A stretch of DNA of 64,000 nt from Neotamlana laminarinivorans (GTDB lineage: Bacteria; Bacteroidota; Bacteroidia; Flavobacteriales; Flavobacteriaceae), in NCBI RefSeq assembly GCF_020523925.1, contig NZ_JAJAPW010000002.1, positions 558,001 through 622,000 of the forward strand, in the 5' to 3' direction. Shown here in pieces: positions 47,897 through 56,781 of the stretch (its first letter is position 1; each line of letters begins with the position of its first letter). Below the pieces are notes generated by a model. That model was given only the letters and a program-made list of their open reading frames with translations, ran no database searches and had not been told where the DNA came from. The position numbers were made by a program, and so were the translations under genes.

Positions 47897-47956
47897 ATTT
47901 AATTCTCCCCAAGAACTAATTAATAGCACTGTAAAGGTATGTGTTGTTGTTCAATT

Positions 47957-47984
47957 AAAAAATACGTACTTCTGCGTATTTTTT
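47957..47984. promoter_or_regulatory. Palindrome AATACG-N8-CGTATT, copy 4, possibly also a terminator
   Basis: The core is 47961-47980 with spacer TACTTCTG. The arms AAAAAATACG and CGTATTTTTT can extend by a T-G and an A-T pair to a CTTC loop. It begins in the RDD stop codon region, so it could be that gene's terminator rather than an operator. Confidence 0.5.
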
Positions 47985-48495
47985 AAAATTGGGGTTTACC
48001 AAGTTGTTCTAGTTCGCTTTCTGATTTTAATCTTAATTCAAATGCCTTTACATCTACAACATAAGTGTTTGATATTGTGTCGTGCCAGCCACGTCCCTCG
48101 CTTCCTAAAAAAGAAAGGGCTTCAAAAGGAATCATTCTACTAAAGCTACGTTTTAAATAATCTATTGGTTTTGGCGATGTGCCATCTTCTAGAACTACTT
48201 TTGTTTTAGTTGCATATTTACCTATTGTTCTTCCTTTAAGTAGGGTTTCAAAGGTAAAATATAGCAGAGCCATAATTATAGCTGTAATTATTCTATCGAG
48301 TATAGGGTTAACGTTATCTAATTCATATATAAATAAATCTATGGAAGTGGTGTCTTCTAAAAATATGTAACTTAGGTATATTATACCAAAAAAAATGCCA
48401 TAAAAGAGAAGCAAATTTATAATTAAATCAATAAGATAATTAGCAAATCGTTGTTGTTTACTAGCATAAAGATCTGGGGTAATTTTAATCATCAT
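47983..48495 (-). CDS. RDD family membrane protein
   Basis: 170 residues. Near the start, ASKQQRFANYLIDLIINLLLF is the RDD signature (Arg, then Asp in the first helix). A second helix pair follows (~70-95), and the GRTIGKYATKTKVVLEDG loop with SFSRMIPFEALSFL is typical. The function of RDD proteins is mostly unknown; some act in transport or osmotic response. It stands alone, with a palindrome at its 3' end. Confidence 0.85.
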   Translation of the reverse strand: MMIKITPDLYASKQQRFANYLIDLIINLLLFYGIFFGIIYLSYIFLEDTTSIDLFIYELDNVNPILDRIITAIIMALLYFTFETLLKGRTIGKYATKTKVVLEDGTSPKPIDYLKRSFSRMIPFEALSFLGSEGRGWHDTISNTYVVDVKAFELRLKSESELEQLGKPQF

Positions 48496-48546
48496 AAATA
48501 CGTAAGGTTAGGTTTTTATGTTAAAGATAGTTTTTTAGATCTATAT

Positions 48547-48580
48547 AAAAAAAGCATCTCTTATGTAGAGATGCTTTTTT
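48547..48580 (-). terminator. Intrinsic terminator of nrdBA
   Basis: AAAAAAGCATCTCT pairs with AGAGATGCTTTTTT, 22 bases after the nrdA stop on the minus strand. Confidence 0.88.
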
Positions 48581-48601
48581 AAAATCCATAACACTTTAGC
48601 A

Positions 48602-50401
48602 TTAGCCTTCACAGCTAGTACATTCTTTTTTCTGTTTGAATTTTTGTGCTGCATTCATACTGTGTTGGTAATACAATGACTTTATACCAAGTTTCCATGC
48701 AGTTACATATATTTTATTTATTTCTTTAACAGGCATGTCTGGGTGCACCATAATGTTTATAGATTGTCCTTGATCTATATGGTTTTGGCGGTTGGCTGCC
48801 TGGTAAATAATGGTTAACTGATCTATTTCTGAATAGGTTTTAAATACATCTTTTTCATGATCTGTTAAAAAATCGAGATGCTGTACAGAACCATCGTAAT
48901 CGCGAATACTCTTCCAAACTTCGTTAGTATTCATGCCTTTTTCTTCTAATAAATCTAATAAAAACGGATTTTTTATTGTTGTTTTTATTTTAGCAATATC
49001 TTTTACGTAGCTATTAGACCAAATTGGCTCTATACCTTGCGATACTTGACCTAAAATAAACGCAGATGATGTTGTAGGTGCAATAGCGTTTAAAGTGGTG
49101 TTACGTCTTCCGTATCCTTTTAATACTTCTGGTTCGCCGAATAATTTAGCCAATTCTTCTGAAGCTTTAATTGAGCGTTCTTTAATTGTTTTAAAGATTT
49201 CACTGTTTAAATTAAATGCTTCTTGGCTATCAAAGGATAACATTTTGCTTTGTAAGTACGAGTGCCATCCTAAAGCTCCCATTCCTAAAGCTCTGTTTTC
49301 TTTTGCGAAATTATAAGCCTTTTCCATAAACAGGAAAGTTTGTTGGTCGTCGCGATTAGGAGAGTTTCTATACTCTTCTAATTTTGTAATAAATTCTTCT
49401 AAAACAGCATCTAAGAAATATATCATGGTTTCAACCGCATCGGTATCTTTCCATTTGTCGTAATGTAAAAGGTTTATGGAAGATAATACGCATACAAACG
49501 ACCATCTTTCGTTTGTTGGCAGCATAATTTCGCTACAAAGGTTACTCGCGTAAATTTCGTGGTTTTTATCACGATAAACATCGGCTGCATTATTGTTAGC
49601 ATTATCTCTAAAGAAAATATAAGGATAACCTATTTCTCCTCTGCGCTGTAAAACTTTAGCCCAAAGCGTTCTTTTTTCTACGTCTCCATCAATCATTTGC
49701 TCCATCCACTCGTTACCAACAGTTACGCCATGAGTTAGTTCTTGAATTGGGTTACCTTCTGTACCAATTTCTAAAAACTCATTTATATCGCTATGATCTA
49801 TAGGTAAGTAAGGAGAAAAACGACCACGTCTTACAGAACCTTGGCTAACAACGTCAACCATTTTTTCAAATAATTGCATTATATGAACAGCGCCAGACGA
49901 TTCGCCGTTGTTTTTTACAGGTGCTCCACGATGGCGAAGTTTACCAAAGTATCCAGATGTTCCTCCTCCAAGTTTAGACATCATACCAACTTCGGATTGG
50001 GTGTATAAAATATCTCCCATATCATCTGAAACATGAGAGCCAAAACAGCTAATAGGTAAACCACGTTTTTTACCAAAATTAGACCATACAGGAGATGCTA
50101 ACGAGTAATACCCTTCGGCCATGTAGCCATAAAATTTATCTGCAAATCCGTCTATTTTTAAAATATCTTCGGCACGTTGTGCTATTTCTAAAATACGAGC
50201 TTCTGGTGTGGTTCCTTTGGTAAGGTATCCTGATGATAAAAATTTACGACTGTGTTCTGTTAACCATTTAATTTCTGGTTGTTTTTTGTTAACAGTTTCT
50301 TTTCTGGCTTCTTTTCTAGCCTTAAGTAACTCATTGTATTTAGAAGCGGCCTCGGCTTCTGCTTGAGAGTTTTTAATGTCTGGGTTTGCGTGTTCGTTCA
50401 T
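48602..50401 (-). CDS. nrdA: Ribonucleotide reductase large subunit, without ATP-cone
   Basis: 599 residues, shorter than typical class I NrdA (~750) because there is no N-terminal ATP-cone. Catalytic residues are visible: Cys119 (PISCFGS), the NxCxE motif Asn287-Cys289-Glu291 (NLCSE) and Cys304. The radical-path pair is Tyr577-Tyr578, and the C-terminal redox pair is Cys594/Cys597 (CTSC). It reduces ribonucleoside diphosphates using a radical supplied by NrdB. It is three bases downstream of nrdB. Overall activity control must come from NrdB, which carries the cone. Confidence 0.96.
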   Translation of the reverse strand: MNEHANPDIKNSQAEAEAASKYNELLKARKEARKETVNKKQPEIKWLTEHSRKFLSSGYLTKGTTPEARILEIAQRAEDILKIDGFADKFYGYMAEGYYSLASPVWSNFGKKRGLPISCFGSHVSDDMGDILYTQSEVGMMSKLGGGTSGYFGKLRHRGAPVKNNGESSGAVHIMQLFEKMVDVVSQGSVRRGRFSPYLPIDHSDINEFLEIGTEGNPIQELTHGVTVGNEWMEQMIDGDVEKRTLWAKVLQRRGEIGYPYIFFRDNANNNAADVYRDKNHEIYASNLCSEIMLPTNERWSFVCVLSSINLLHYDKWKDTDAVETMIYFLDAVLEEFITKLEEYRNSPNRDDQQTFLFMEKAYNFAKENRALGMGALGWHSYLQSKMLSFDSQEAFNLNSEIFKTIKERSIKASEELAKLFGEPEVLKGYGRRNTTLNAIAPTTSSAFILGQVSQGIEPIWSNSYVKDIAKIKTTIKNPFLLDLLEEKGMNTNEVWKSIRDYDGSVQHLDFLTDHEKDVFKTYSEIDQLTIIYQAANRQNHIDQGQSINIMVHPDMPVKEINKIYVTAWKLGIKSLYYQHSMNAAQKFKQKKECTSCEG

Positions 50402-50404
50402 GGA

Positions 50405-51679
50405 TTAAAATAAGTCGTCGCTTGTTATACTTTTGGTTCTTTTACTATAGTTTATAGAGCGCTTTACAAAGAAATCTCCGTGTTTCGTGCCTATTATCTC
50501 GTCATCAAACCATTCGGTTTGAGCTATTAGTGTTTCGTTTATATCGAAAATTTTATCTATTCCAATACTTTGTAGGGAGTTATTAAATCTGTTTTTTATA
50601 AATTCGTTTACTACATCTTTTGGTAAAAAATCTAGTTCACCAGCTTCAAAAATCCAATCCACAATTTTGCTTTCAGATTCAAAAGCTTGTTTACATAGGT
50701 CTTGAATTTTTGTATTATTTTCTTCACCAAACCAGGTTGGGTTTTCTTCTCTTATAATTTTTATTATATCAATACCAAAATCGCCATGAATTTGCTCTTC
50801 TTTTGAGGTGGCTTCTACAACGTTAGATATTCCTTTAAGCATGTTTTTATGCTTATTGAATGCCATAATTATTAAGAATTGAGAAAACAGTGAAACGTGT
50901 TCTATGAATAAAGAGAACAGTAATATAGATTCTGCATACTCTTGGTTGTCATCACTTTTTGCGTTTTTAAGAGCGGTTTCTAAAAAATGAACGCGCTGCA
51001 TAACTACTGGTTTCTTTTTTAAGTTTTTAAACTCATTATTTAAACCTAAAATTTCTAGTAAATGTGAATATGCATCGTGATGGCGAACTTCACTTTCTGC
51101 AAAAGTTGAACCTACCGAGCCTATTTCTGGTTTAGGCATTTTTTGATATATGTCGCCCCAAAATGTTTTTACAGCTACTTCAATTTGAGAAATAGCGAGC
51201 ATTGTGTTTTTTATGGCGTTTTGTTCTACTACAGTAAGTTTTGTTTTAAAATCTTGAATATCACTAGTAAAGTTAAATTCTGAATGAATCCAGTAGGAGT
51301 GGCGTATAGCATCAACATATTCGTAAAGAGCTGGGTACTCGTAAGGTTTTAAGTTTATACGCTTTTCAAAAATGTTGGTTTTTCTATTTCTGGCTTGTTC
51401 GTTTCTATAAAGAATGTATGCTTTCGCAACATCATGAAACTCACTGCCCATTAATTTATCTTCTACAATATCTTGTACTTCCTCTACGGTAGGAACATAA
51501 TTTATATCGTTGTTTAGTCTTGATGTTAGTTCGTTGTGAACTTTTTCGGAAATTGCTTTAGCATCGTCTTTAGTTCCGTTGCCAACAGATAACATTGCCT
51601 TTTCTATGGCATTTGAAATTTTATTTAAAACAAACGGAGCGGTTTCGTAATCTCTTTTAATAATTTTTGTAATTTCCAT
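50405..51679 (-). CDS. nrdB: Ribonucleotide reductase small subunit with N-terminal ATP-cone (class Id-type)
   Basis: 424 residues. Residues ~1-92 are an ATP-cone (IIKRDYETAPFVLNKI ... VEEVQDIVEDKL), normally found on NrdA. The ferritin-like core follows. By alignment its metal ligands are Glu167, Glu197 and His200 (EVRH), Glu260 and Glu295/His298 (EQIH). Tyr204 lies at the classical radical-tyrosine position. This architecture is known from Leeuwenhoekiella blandensis, and class Id, with a dimanganese cofactor and no tyrosyl radical, from Flavobacterium johnsoniae. I therefore infer a Mn2 enzyme switched off by dATP through NrdB. No nrdI is adjacent, which also fits class Id. Confidence 0.94.
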   Translation of the reverse strand: MEITKIIKRDYETAPFVLNKISNAIEKAMLSVGNGTKDDAKAISEKVHNELTSRLNNDINYVPTVEEVQDIVEDKLMGSEFHDVAKAYILYRNEQARNRKTNIFEKRINLKPYEYPALYEYVDAIRHSYWIHSEFNFTSDIQDFKTKLTVVEQNAIKNTMLAISQIEVAVKTFWGDIYQKMPKPEIGSVGSTFAESEVRHHDAYSHLLEILGLNNEFKNLKKKPVVMQRVHFLETALKNAKSDDNQEYAESILLFSLFIEHVSLFSQFLIIMAFNKHKNMLKGISNVVEATSKEEQIHGDFGIDIIKIIREENPTWFGEENNTKIQDLCKQAFESESKIVDWIFEAGELDFLPKDVVNEFIKNRFNNSLQSIGIDKIFDINETLIAQTEWFDDEIIGTKHGDFFVKRSINYSKRTKSITSDDLF

Positions 51680-52243
51680 GATGCTTAAATTTACAGACTA
51701 AAAAGCCATTAGAATAACTGCCTATTTTTAGTTATTCAGTTTAGATTTTACGTTAAAAAAATGTTTTATTGTTGTTCCTTAAATGAGGACCGATTGGGGG
51801 CTTTTTTAAAGAGTAATTTAAGTCTGTATATCGTCCAAATAACCAACCAAAATTTTCCTTTTTTTTGCCTACAACAAAGATTGAGAATTGTAGTTAAAAA
51901 TGAAAGAGGTTTTAATAAACGTTGTTAACAAGTTTTTAACAACGCCTTGTTTTACTAGCCTGTGCAAGGGTTTTTAGGTGTTTAATTAGTTGGTTTTTAG
52001 AATATTGTAAGCGTGTATTGTTTTTGGTAGAAATGTGTTGTGTTTAAAAATCTCTAAAAAATATCAACTAGACTTTGGGTTGAAATTAAGGCTAAAAAAT
52101 TTGGTTTTTTAGTTGTAAAATAAGTTAAAATTATAGGTGTAAAAATACAGGGCTAAAAGTGAATTTTAAAGGGTTTTTACTTGAAAGAAATTAATTAAAA
52201 TTTTAATGTTTTTTTATTAAAAATAAAAGGAGAAGTTAACTCG
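51680..52243. other. 564-base gap upstream of nrdBA
   Basis: It holds the nrdBA promoter region (minus strand) and the downstream end of the DUF3109 gene. I see no NrdR-box palindrome of the common type. A perfect 9-base inverted repeat is at 51920-51944. A 25-codon frame (51900-51977) is too weak to call. Confidence 0.6.
51920..51944. repeat. Perfect inverted repeat CGTTGTTAA / TTAACAACG
   Basis: Nine-base arms around CAAGTTT, 241 bases upstream of nrdB. No T run follows, so an operator or protein site is more likely than a terminator. Confidence 0.5.
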
Positions 52244-52816
52244 TTATTTTTTGTTTTTTTCTTGTGCTATTTTATCTAATTCGTTGTACCAGTCTGCACC
52301 AAATTTTCTAATTAATGCTTCTTTTACAAATTTATATACTGGAACTCCTAATTCTTCTCCAAGTTGGCAAGCATCATCACAAATTTGCCATTTGTGATAA
52401 TTTACAGCCGAAAATTCAGTGTAATTTTGTACCCTAATAGGGTATAAATGGCAAGAAACAGGTTTTTTCCAATTAACTTCACCTTGATTGTAAGCCTCTT
52501 CTATGGCGCAAAGAGCAGTTTTGTTTTCATCAAAAATTACATAAGCACAATCGGCACCATTTATTAAAGGTGTTTCAAGTTCGTTATCTTCAGTAGTTAT
52601 AAAAGTACCTTGCTGTTCAATTGCTTTTATGCCTTCAGGCCTTAAAAAAGGTTTTACTTTTGGGTATATATTTTCAAGTATTTTTGTTTCTTCAATGTTA
52701 AGCGGTGCACCAGCATCACCATCAATACAGCAAGCACCTTTGCATGCATTTAAATTGCAAACAAAATCTTTATCAATAACATCCTCAGAAACAATAGTTT
52801 TACCTAACTGAAACAT
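52244..52816 (-). CDS. DUF3109 family cysteine-rich protein
   Basis: 190 residues from the ATG at 52816 (MFQLGKTIVSEDVID), which I prefer to 52843 because the family normally starts there. At least eight cysteines occur, including CNLNACKGACC near the start and CHLYPIRV later, a pattern suggesting a metal or Fe-S site. The function is unknown. It is transcribed alone, divergent from marC. Confidence 0.85.
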   Translation of the reverse strand: MFQLGKTIVSEDVIDKDFVCNLNACKGACCIDGDAGAPLNIEETKILENIYPKVKPFLRPEGIKAIEQQGTFITTEDNELETPLINGADCAYVIFDENKTALCAIEEAYNQGEVNWKKPVSCHLYPIRVQNYTEFSAVNYHKWQICDDACQLGEELGVPVYKFVKEALIRKFGADWYNELDKIAQEKNKK

Positions 52817-52885
52817 AATTTTTGTAAATTTAATGTTGAGCAAAAATAGTTAATATTACTATGAAATTAATTAATATTTATATAC

Positions 52886-52893
52886 TACTTTTG
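52886..52893 (+). promoter_or_regulatory. -7 promoter box of the marC unit
   Basis: TACTTTTG, a full match to TAnnTTTG, 22 bases before the marC ATG. No clear TTG is found at the expected distance. Confidence 0.35.
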
Positions 52894-52915
52894 CCGAAAA
52901 TTTAAACCCTTAAAA

Positions 52916-53503
52916 ATGGAACTTAATTTAAAAGAAATATTTACGGCATTTATGGTTTTGTTTGCAGTAATTGATATTATTGGAAATATACCTATAGTTA
53001 TAGATTTACGAAAAAAAGCAGGGCATATACAAAGTGAAAAGGCTTCAATTATTGCTGGTGCTATTTTAATTGTATTCTTATTTTTAGGAAAGAGTATTTT
53101 AAATCTTATAGGTATAGATGTTAACTCATTTGCTGTAGCAGGTGCATTTATTTTGTTTTTTATTGCCTTAGAAATGATTTTAGGTATTACACTTTATAAA
53201 CAGGAAGAACAATCTGCTGTTACAGCAACTGTTTTTCCGTTGGCTTTTCCATTAATAGCAGGGCCAGGGAGTTTAACAACATTACTATCACTTCGTGCCG
53301 AATTTAGAACCGAAAATATTATTGTAGCCGTAGTATTAAACGTAATTATAATATTTGCTGTACTAAAAACATCGGCAAGAATAGAGCGTATTTTAGGGTC
53401 GAATGGTATAAATATTATTCGTAAAATATTTGGAGTGGTTTTATTAGCCATAGCCGTAAAACTTTTTACACATAATATTAAAGCCTTGCTTGATATTGCT
53501 TAA
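52916..53503 (+). CDS. MarC family integral membrane protein
   Basis: 195 residues with six hydrophobic helices. FAVIDIIGNIPIVIDL in helix 1 and the FPLAFPLIAGPGSLTTLL segment are the family signatures. MarC proteins were once linked to multiple antibiotic resistance but the transport role is unproven. It heads a three-gene unit with the 67-residue protein (gap 9) and the flavoprotein (gap 6). Confidence 0.9.
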   Translation: MELNLKEIFTAFMVLFAVIDIIGNIPIVIDLRKKAGHIQSEKASIIAGAILIVFLFLGKSILNLIGIDVNSFAVAGAFILFFIALEMILGITLYKQEEQSAVTATVFPLAFPLIAGPGSLTTLLSLRAEFRTENIIVAVVLNVIIIFAVLKTSARIERILGSNGINIIRKIFGVVLLAIAVKLFTHNIKALLDIA

Positions 53504-53512
53504 ATTTACATT

Positions 53513-53716
53513 ATGAAAGTTTTTACATATATAATAAGTATACTTGCTTTGGGTTTAATAGTTTTTAATGTAACCCAAGTTAATTTTAATTCACCATTTA
53601 AAGGAGATAGCATTATTGCATTAATAACTATAGTTGCAGGTTTATGTGCTATTTTTTTAATGACAATTTTAAGAATATCTAAAAAAATTGAAAAAAAGGT
53701 AAACCAAAAAAGCTAA
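53513..53716 (+). CDS. Small two-helix membrane protein, 67 residues
   Basis: Two hydrophobic helices (~3-20 and ~34-53) joined by a short polar loop and followed by a Lys-rich cytoplasmic tail (SKKIEKKVNQKS). I recognise no family. Tight spacing with marC (9 bases) and the flavoprotein gene (6 bases) supports a real gene with a function tied to one of them. Confidence 0.75.
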   Translation: MKVFTYIISILALGLIVFNVTQVNFNSPFKGDSIIALITIVAGLCAIFLMTILRISKKIEKKVNQKS

Positions 53717-53722
53717 TTAAGT

Positions 53723-54325
53723 ATGTTTGATGCTTTAATTATTGGAGGTGGTGCAGCAGGTTTGTCTTGTGCTTTGGTTTTAGGCTCAGCTAAAAATAAA
53801 TCTTTTGCTAAAGATAAAAAGGTTGCTATTATAATGCATCAAAAAACATCACATTTACAAACGGCTTTGTTTAATAATGTTTTGGGTTTATCTCCAGGAA
53901 CTACCGGAGAATCAATTTTAACAAATGGTACAAAACAGCTTAAAGATTTGTATTCGGCTATTGAGCAAATTGATAATGAAAAGGTTTTAGAAGTTAAAAA
54001 AACAAGTAATTACTTTGCCATTATAACTAATAAAAACACTTACAAGAGTGAAATAGTTGTTGTTGCGGTAGGTTACACCAATTTATTTAATATAGGTGGT
54101 TTTGATAATTATATTGAAGCTCATCCAAGAGCTACGATAGAAAAAAACAGAATCTGGTTAAAAAATACCGATCATTTAGTAGAAAAAAACCTTTATGTAG
54201 CAGGAACATTAGCCGGATGGCGAAGCCAATTTGCTATGGCTTGTGGTAGTGGAGCACATGTAGCTACAGATATTTTAACGCTTTGGAATGGAGGAAAGCA
54301 TACTAAAGTACATGATAAAGTTTAG
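53723..54325 (+). CDS. Short FAD-dependent oxidoreductase (thioredoxin reductase-like)
   Basis: 200 residues, about two thirds of thioredoxin reductase. The FAD motif GGGAAGLSCALVL is at residues 7-19 and the C-terminal FAD segment YVAGTLAGWRSQFAMACGSG is present. A separate NAD(P)H domain and the redox CxxC are absent, so it is not a thioredoxin reductase. It resembles short flavoproteins of the Pyr_redox_2 group. The electron donor and acceptor are unknown. It is last in the marC unit, followed by a terminator. Confidence 0.8.
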   Translation: MFDALIIGGGAAGLSCALVLGSAKNKSFAKDKKVAIIMHQKTSHLQTALFNNVLGLSPGTTGESILTNGTKQLKDLYSAIEQIDNEKVLEVKKTSNYFAIITNKNTYKSEIVVVAVGYTNLFNIGGFDNYIEAHPRATIEKNRIWLKNTDHLVEKNLYVAGTLAGWRSQFAMACGSGAHVATDILTLWNGGKHTKVHDKV

Positions 54326-54366
54326 TGAATTTTATTATGTTAAATCTTTAATTAAAATAGATAAAT

Positions 54367-54399
54367 AAAAAAGGTGAAATTTTAATTTCACCTTTTTTA
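54367..54399. terminator. Bidirectional intrinsic terminator
   Basis: AAAAAAGGTGAAATT pairs with AATTTCACCTTTTTT, between the flavoprotein gene and convergent pckA. Confidence 0.88.
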
Positions 54400-54407
54400 T
54401 TGGGCTT

Positions 54408-56027
54408 TTAAAATGCGTATCGTTGCGGCCCGCCTCTGCGAATTTCTTCACTACAAAAAGCTTCATATTTTTTAAAATTTTCTCTAAAAGCATTAGTTAA
54501 CTTAAATGCTGTAGTGTAATACGCCTCATCATTATTCCAAGTTTTTCTTGGGCTAAGTACATTGGTTGGTACTCCAGGACAAGATCGAGGTTGTGCTACT
54601 CCAAAAACAGAATGTATATGATAATTATCGTAATTGTATAAACCTAAATCGCCATTTAAAACGGCATTAATCATGGCTCGTGTATATTTTAACTCCATGC
54701 GTTTACCAACCCCATAAGGTCCACCAGTCCATCCTGTGTTTACTAACCATACATTTACTCCGGCTTCAACCATTTTTTTACTTAACATTTCAGCGTATTT
54801 TGATGGATGTAAAGGCATAAATGGTGCACCAAAGCATGCAGAAAAAGATGGTACTGGCTCTACAACACCAGCTTCTGTTCCTGCAACTTTTGCAGTATAG
54901 CCAGATATAAAATGATATGCGGCTTGACTTGGTGTTAATTTAGATATTGGAGGAATTACACCAAAAGCATCTGCGGTTAAAAAGAAAATATTTTTTGGAT
55001 TATTACCTATAGAAGGGCTTTGGATATTTTCTATATGATTAATAGGGTAGCTTACTCTTGTATTTTGTGTTATTGAAGTGTTAGAGAAATCTACCTCACC
55101 AGTATCATCAAGGATAACATTTTCAAGAATAGCACCTTTTTTAATGGCGTTAAAAATTTCAGGTTCTTTTTCTTTTGATAAGTTAATTACTTTGGCATAA
55201 CAACCACCTTCAAAATTAAACACTGTATTTTCTTTAGTCCAACCATGTTCATCATCACCAATTAAACTTCTATTCGGATCTGTAGATAGGGTTGTTTTTC
55301 CAGTACCCGATAATCCAAAAAATATGGCTGTATCTCCATTTTTACCAACATTGGCACTACAATGCATAGGTAAAGTCTGCTTGTAAACGGGTAAAATAAA
55401 GTTTAAAGCAGAAAAAATACCTTTTTTAATTTCTCCGGTATAACCAGTTCCGCCAATTAATGCTATTTTTTTTGTGAAATTTAAAATGGCAAAGTTATGT
55501 TGTCGTGTGTGGTCTTCTTTTGGGTTTGCCATAAAACTAGGCGCATTAACAATAGTCCATTCGGGTGTAAAGTTTTCTAGTTCATCGTCATTTAAACGCA
55601 AAAACATATTGTATGCAAATTGATTGCTCCATGGGTACTCGTTAATTACTCTAATATTTAATTTATAATTTTTATCGGCACAAGCATAGCAATCTCTTAC
55701 ATATAGTTGTTCTTTGCCAGAAAGGTATGTAGTTACTTTTTTGTATAATGAATCAAAATGATTAGAATCAAAAGGAATATTTATATCTCCCCACCAAATT
55801 TTATCTTCTGTTATAATATCTTTAACAATAAATCTATCTTTAGGAGATCGTCCTGTAAATTCTCCAGTGTTTACAGCTAATGCTCCAGTATTGGTGGTAG
55901 TTCCTAAGTTGTTTTCTACAGTTATATTATGTAATTCTTCTGGTGTTAATTGGTAATTTATTTTAGTGTTATTTATACCATATTTCTTTAGCGAAATCGT
56001 TTTCGTAAGTTCGGTTTTGTTATCCAT
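54408..56027 (-). CDS. pckA: Phosphoenolpyruvate carboxykinase (ATP)
   Basis: 539 residues, the normal length. The P-loop GLSGTGKTTLS, the kinase-2 region GDDEHGW and the C-terminal NTGWTGGPYGVGKRM segment identify the ATP-dependent enzyme. It converts oxaloacetate to PEP at the head of gluconeogenesis, opposite to the ppc gene in this window. It is probably monocistronic, 46 bases from the DUF423 gene upstream on the same strand. Confidence 0.97.
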   Translation of the reverse strand: MDNKTELTKTISLKKYGINNTKINYQLTPEELHNITVENNLGTTTNTGALAVNTGEFTGRSPKDRFIVKDIITEDKIWWGDINIPFDSNHFDSLYKKVTTYLSGKEQLYVRDCYACADKNYKLNIRVINEYPWSNQFAYNMFLRLNDDELENFTPEWTIVNAPSFMANPKEDHTRQHNFAILNFTKKIALIGGTGYTGEIKKGIFSALNFILPVYKQTLPMHCSANVGKNGDTAIFFGLSGTGKTTLSTDPNRSLIGDDEHGWTKENTVFNFEGGCYAKVINLSKEKEPEIFNAIKKGAILENVILDDTGEVDFSNTSITQNTRVSYPINHIENIQSPSIGNNPKNIFFLTADAFGVIPPISKLTPSQAAYHFISGYTAKVAGTEAGVVEPVPSFSACFGAPFMPLHPSKYAEMLSKKMVEAGVNVWLVNTGWTGGPYGVGKRMELKYTRAMINAVLNGDLGLYNYDNYHIHSVFGVAQPRSCPGVPTNVLSPRKTWNNDEAYYTTAFKLTNAFRENFKKYEAFCSEEIRRGGPQRYAF

Positions 56028-56073
56028 GGTTTGTTGGTAAATTAAATTATATAAACAAAATTAAAACAATAAA

Positions 56074-56487
56074 TTAATTATTCTCTTTAAACGATTGTTT
56101 ATTTTGAGAATTTTTTAAAAAAGCTATAAGCATTAAGCCCCATGCTAAAATTAAAAACATGCCACCAATGGGAGTAATAAATCCTATAGTTTTAAAGTTA
56201 AAACTAGAAAGAGTATTTGTTGCGAGTGCATAAATAGATCCTGAGAAAAATATTGTACCAACTAAAATTAGGTAAAATATAATGGTTTTTGTTTTTTGGC
56301 TGATATAATTAGTGTTGGCGATAAATAGCAATAGAAGTGCATGATACATTTGATACTTTACACCAGTTTCGAAGGTTTGTATAGAATCAGACGATATTAA
56401 ATTTTTAAGTCCGTGAGCCCCAAAAGCACCTAAAACAATACTTATTAAACCAAATAAAGCTCCTGTTATTATAATTTTTCGAGTCAT
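56074..56487 (-). CDS. DUF423 family membrane protein
   Basis: 137 residues with four hydrophobic helices. [19 protein letters not shown], then a TGVKYQMYHALLLL segment, is the DUF423 (YgdD-like) signature. The function is unknown. The tail is polar (KNSQNKQSFKENN). It is upstream of pckA on the same strand. Confidence 0.88.
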   Translation of the reverse strand: MTRKIIITGALFGLISIVLGAFGAHGLKNLISSDSIQTFETGVKYQMYHALLLLFIANTNYISQKTKTIIFYLILVGTIFFSGSIYALATNTLSSFNFKTIGFITPIGGMFLILAWGLMLIAFLKNSQNKQSFKENN

Positions 56488-56781
56488 TTTTTGTGAAGTG
56501 TTTATAATAAACTGTTTTATTAAAAAATTTATTAGTTTATTACAAAATTAAATAACTCGAACGTAACATTGAAGTGTTTTATATAGGTTTAATAAAATTA
56601 AAAAAGCCCATTTATATTAATAAATAACTTAACATAATTTAAATTACAGCTTCTTTTTAAAAGAAAGAGATTAATAAAATAGGTTAATTTTTATGATATT
56701 CGTTTTTATGTTCATGTTAAATAGTGTTTTACTTTCAAATTAAAACAAAATATATACCTTTATGTTTAAGTTTTAATTATA

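Noticed and set aside
51900-51977. 25-codon frame upstream of nrdBA
   Set aside because: It is very short, contains the inverted repeat, and has no recognisable feature.
53723-54325. Possible truncated thioredoxin reductase pseudogene
   Set aside because: Both FAD motifs and a clean start and stop are present, and it is tightly spaced within an operon, so it is more likely a short family of its own.
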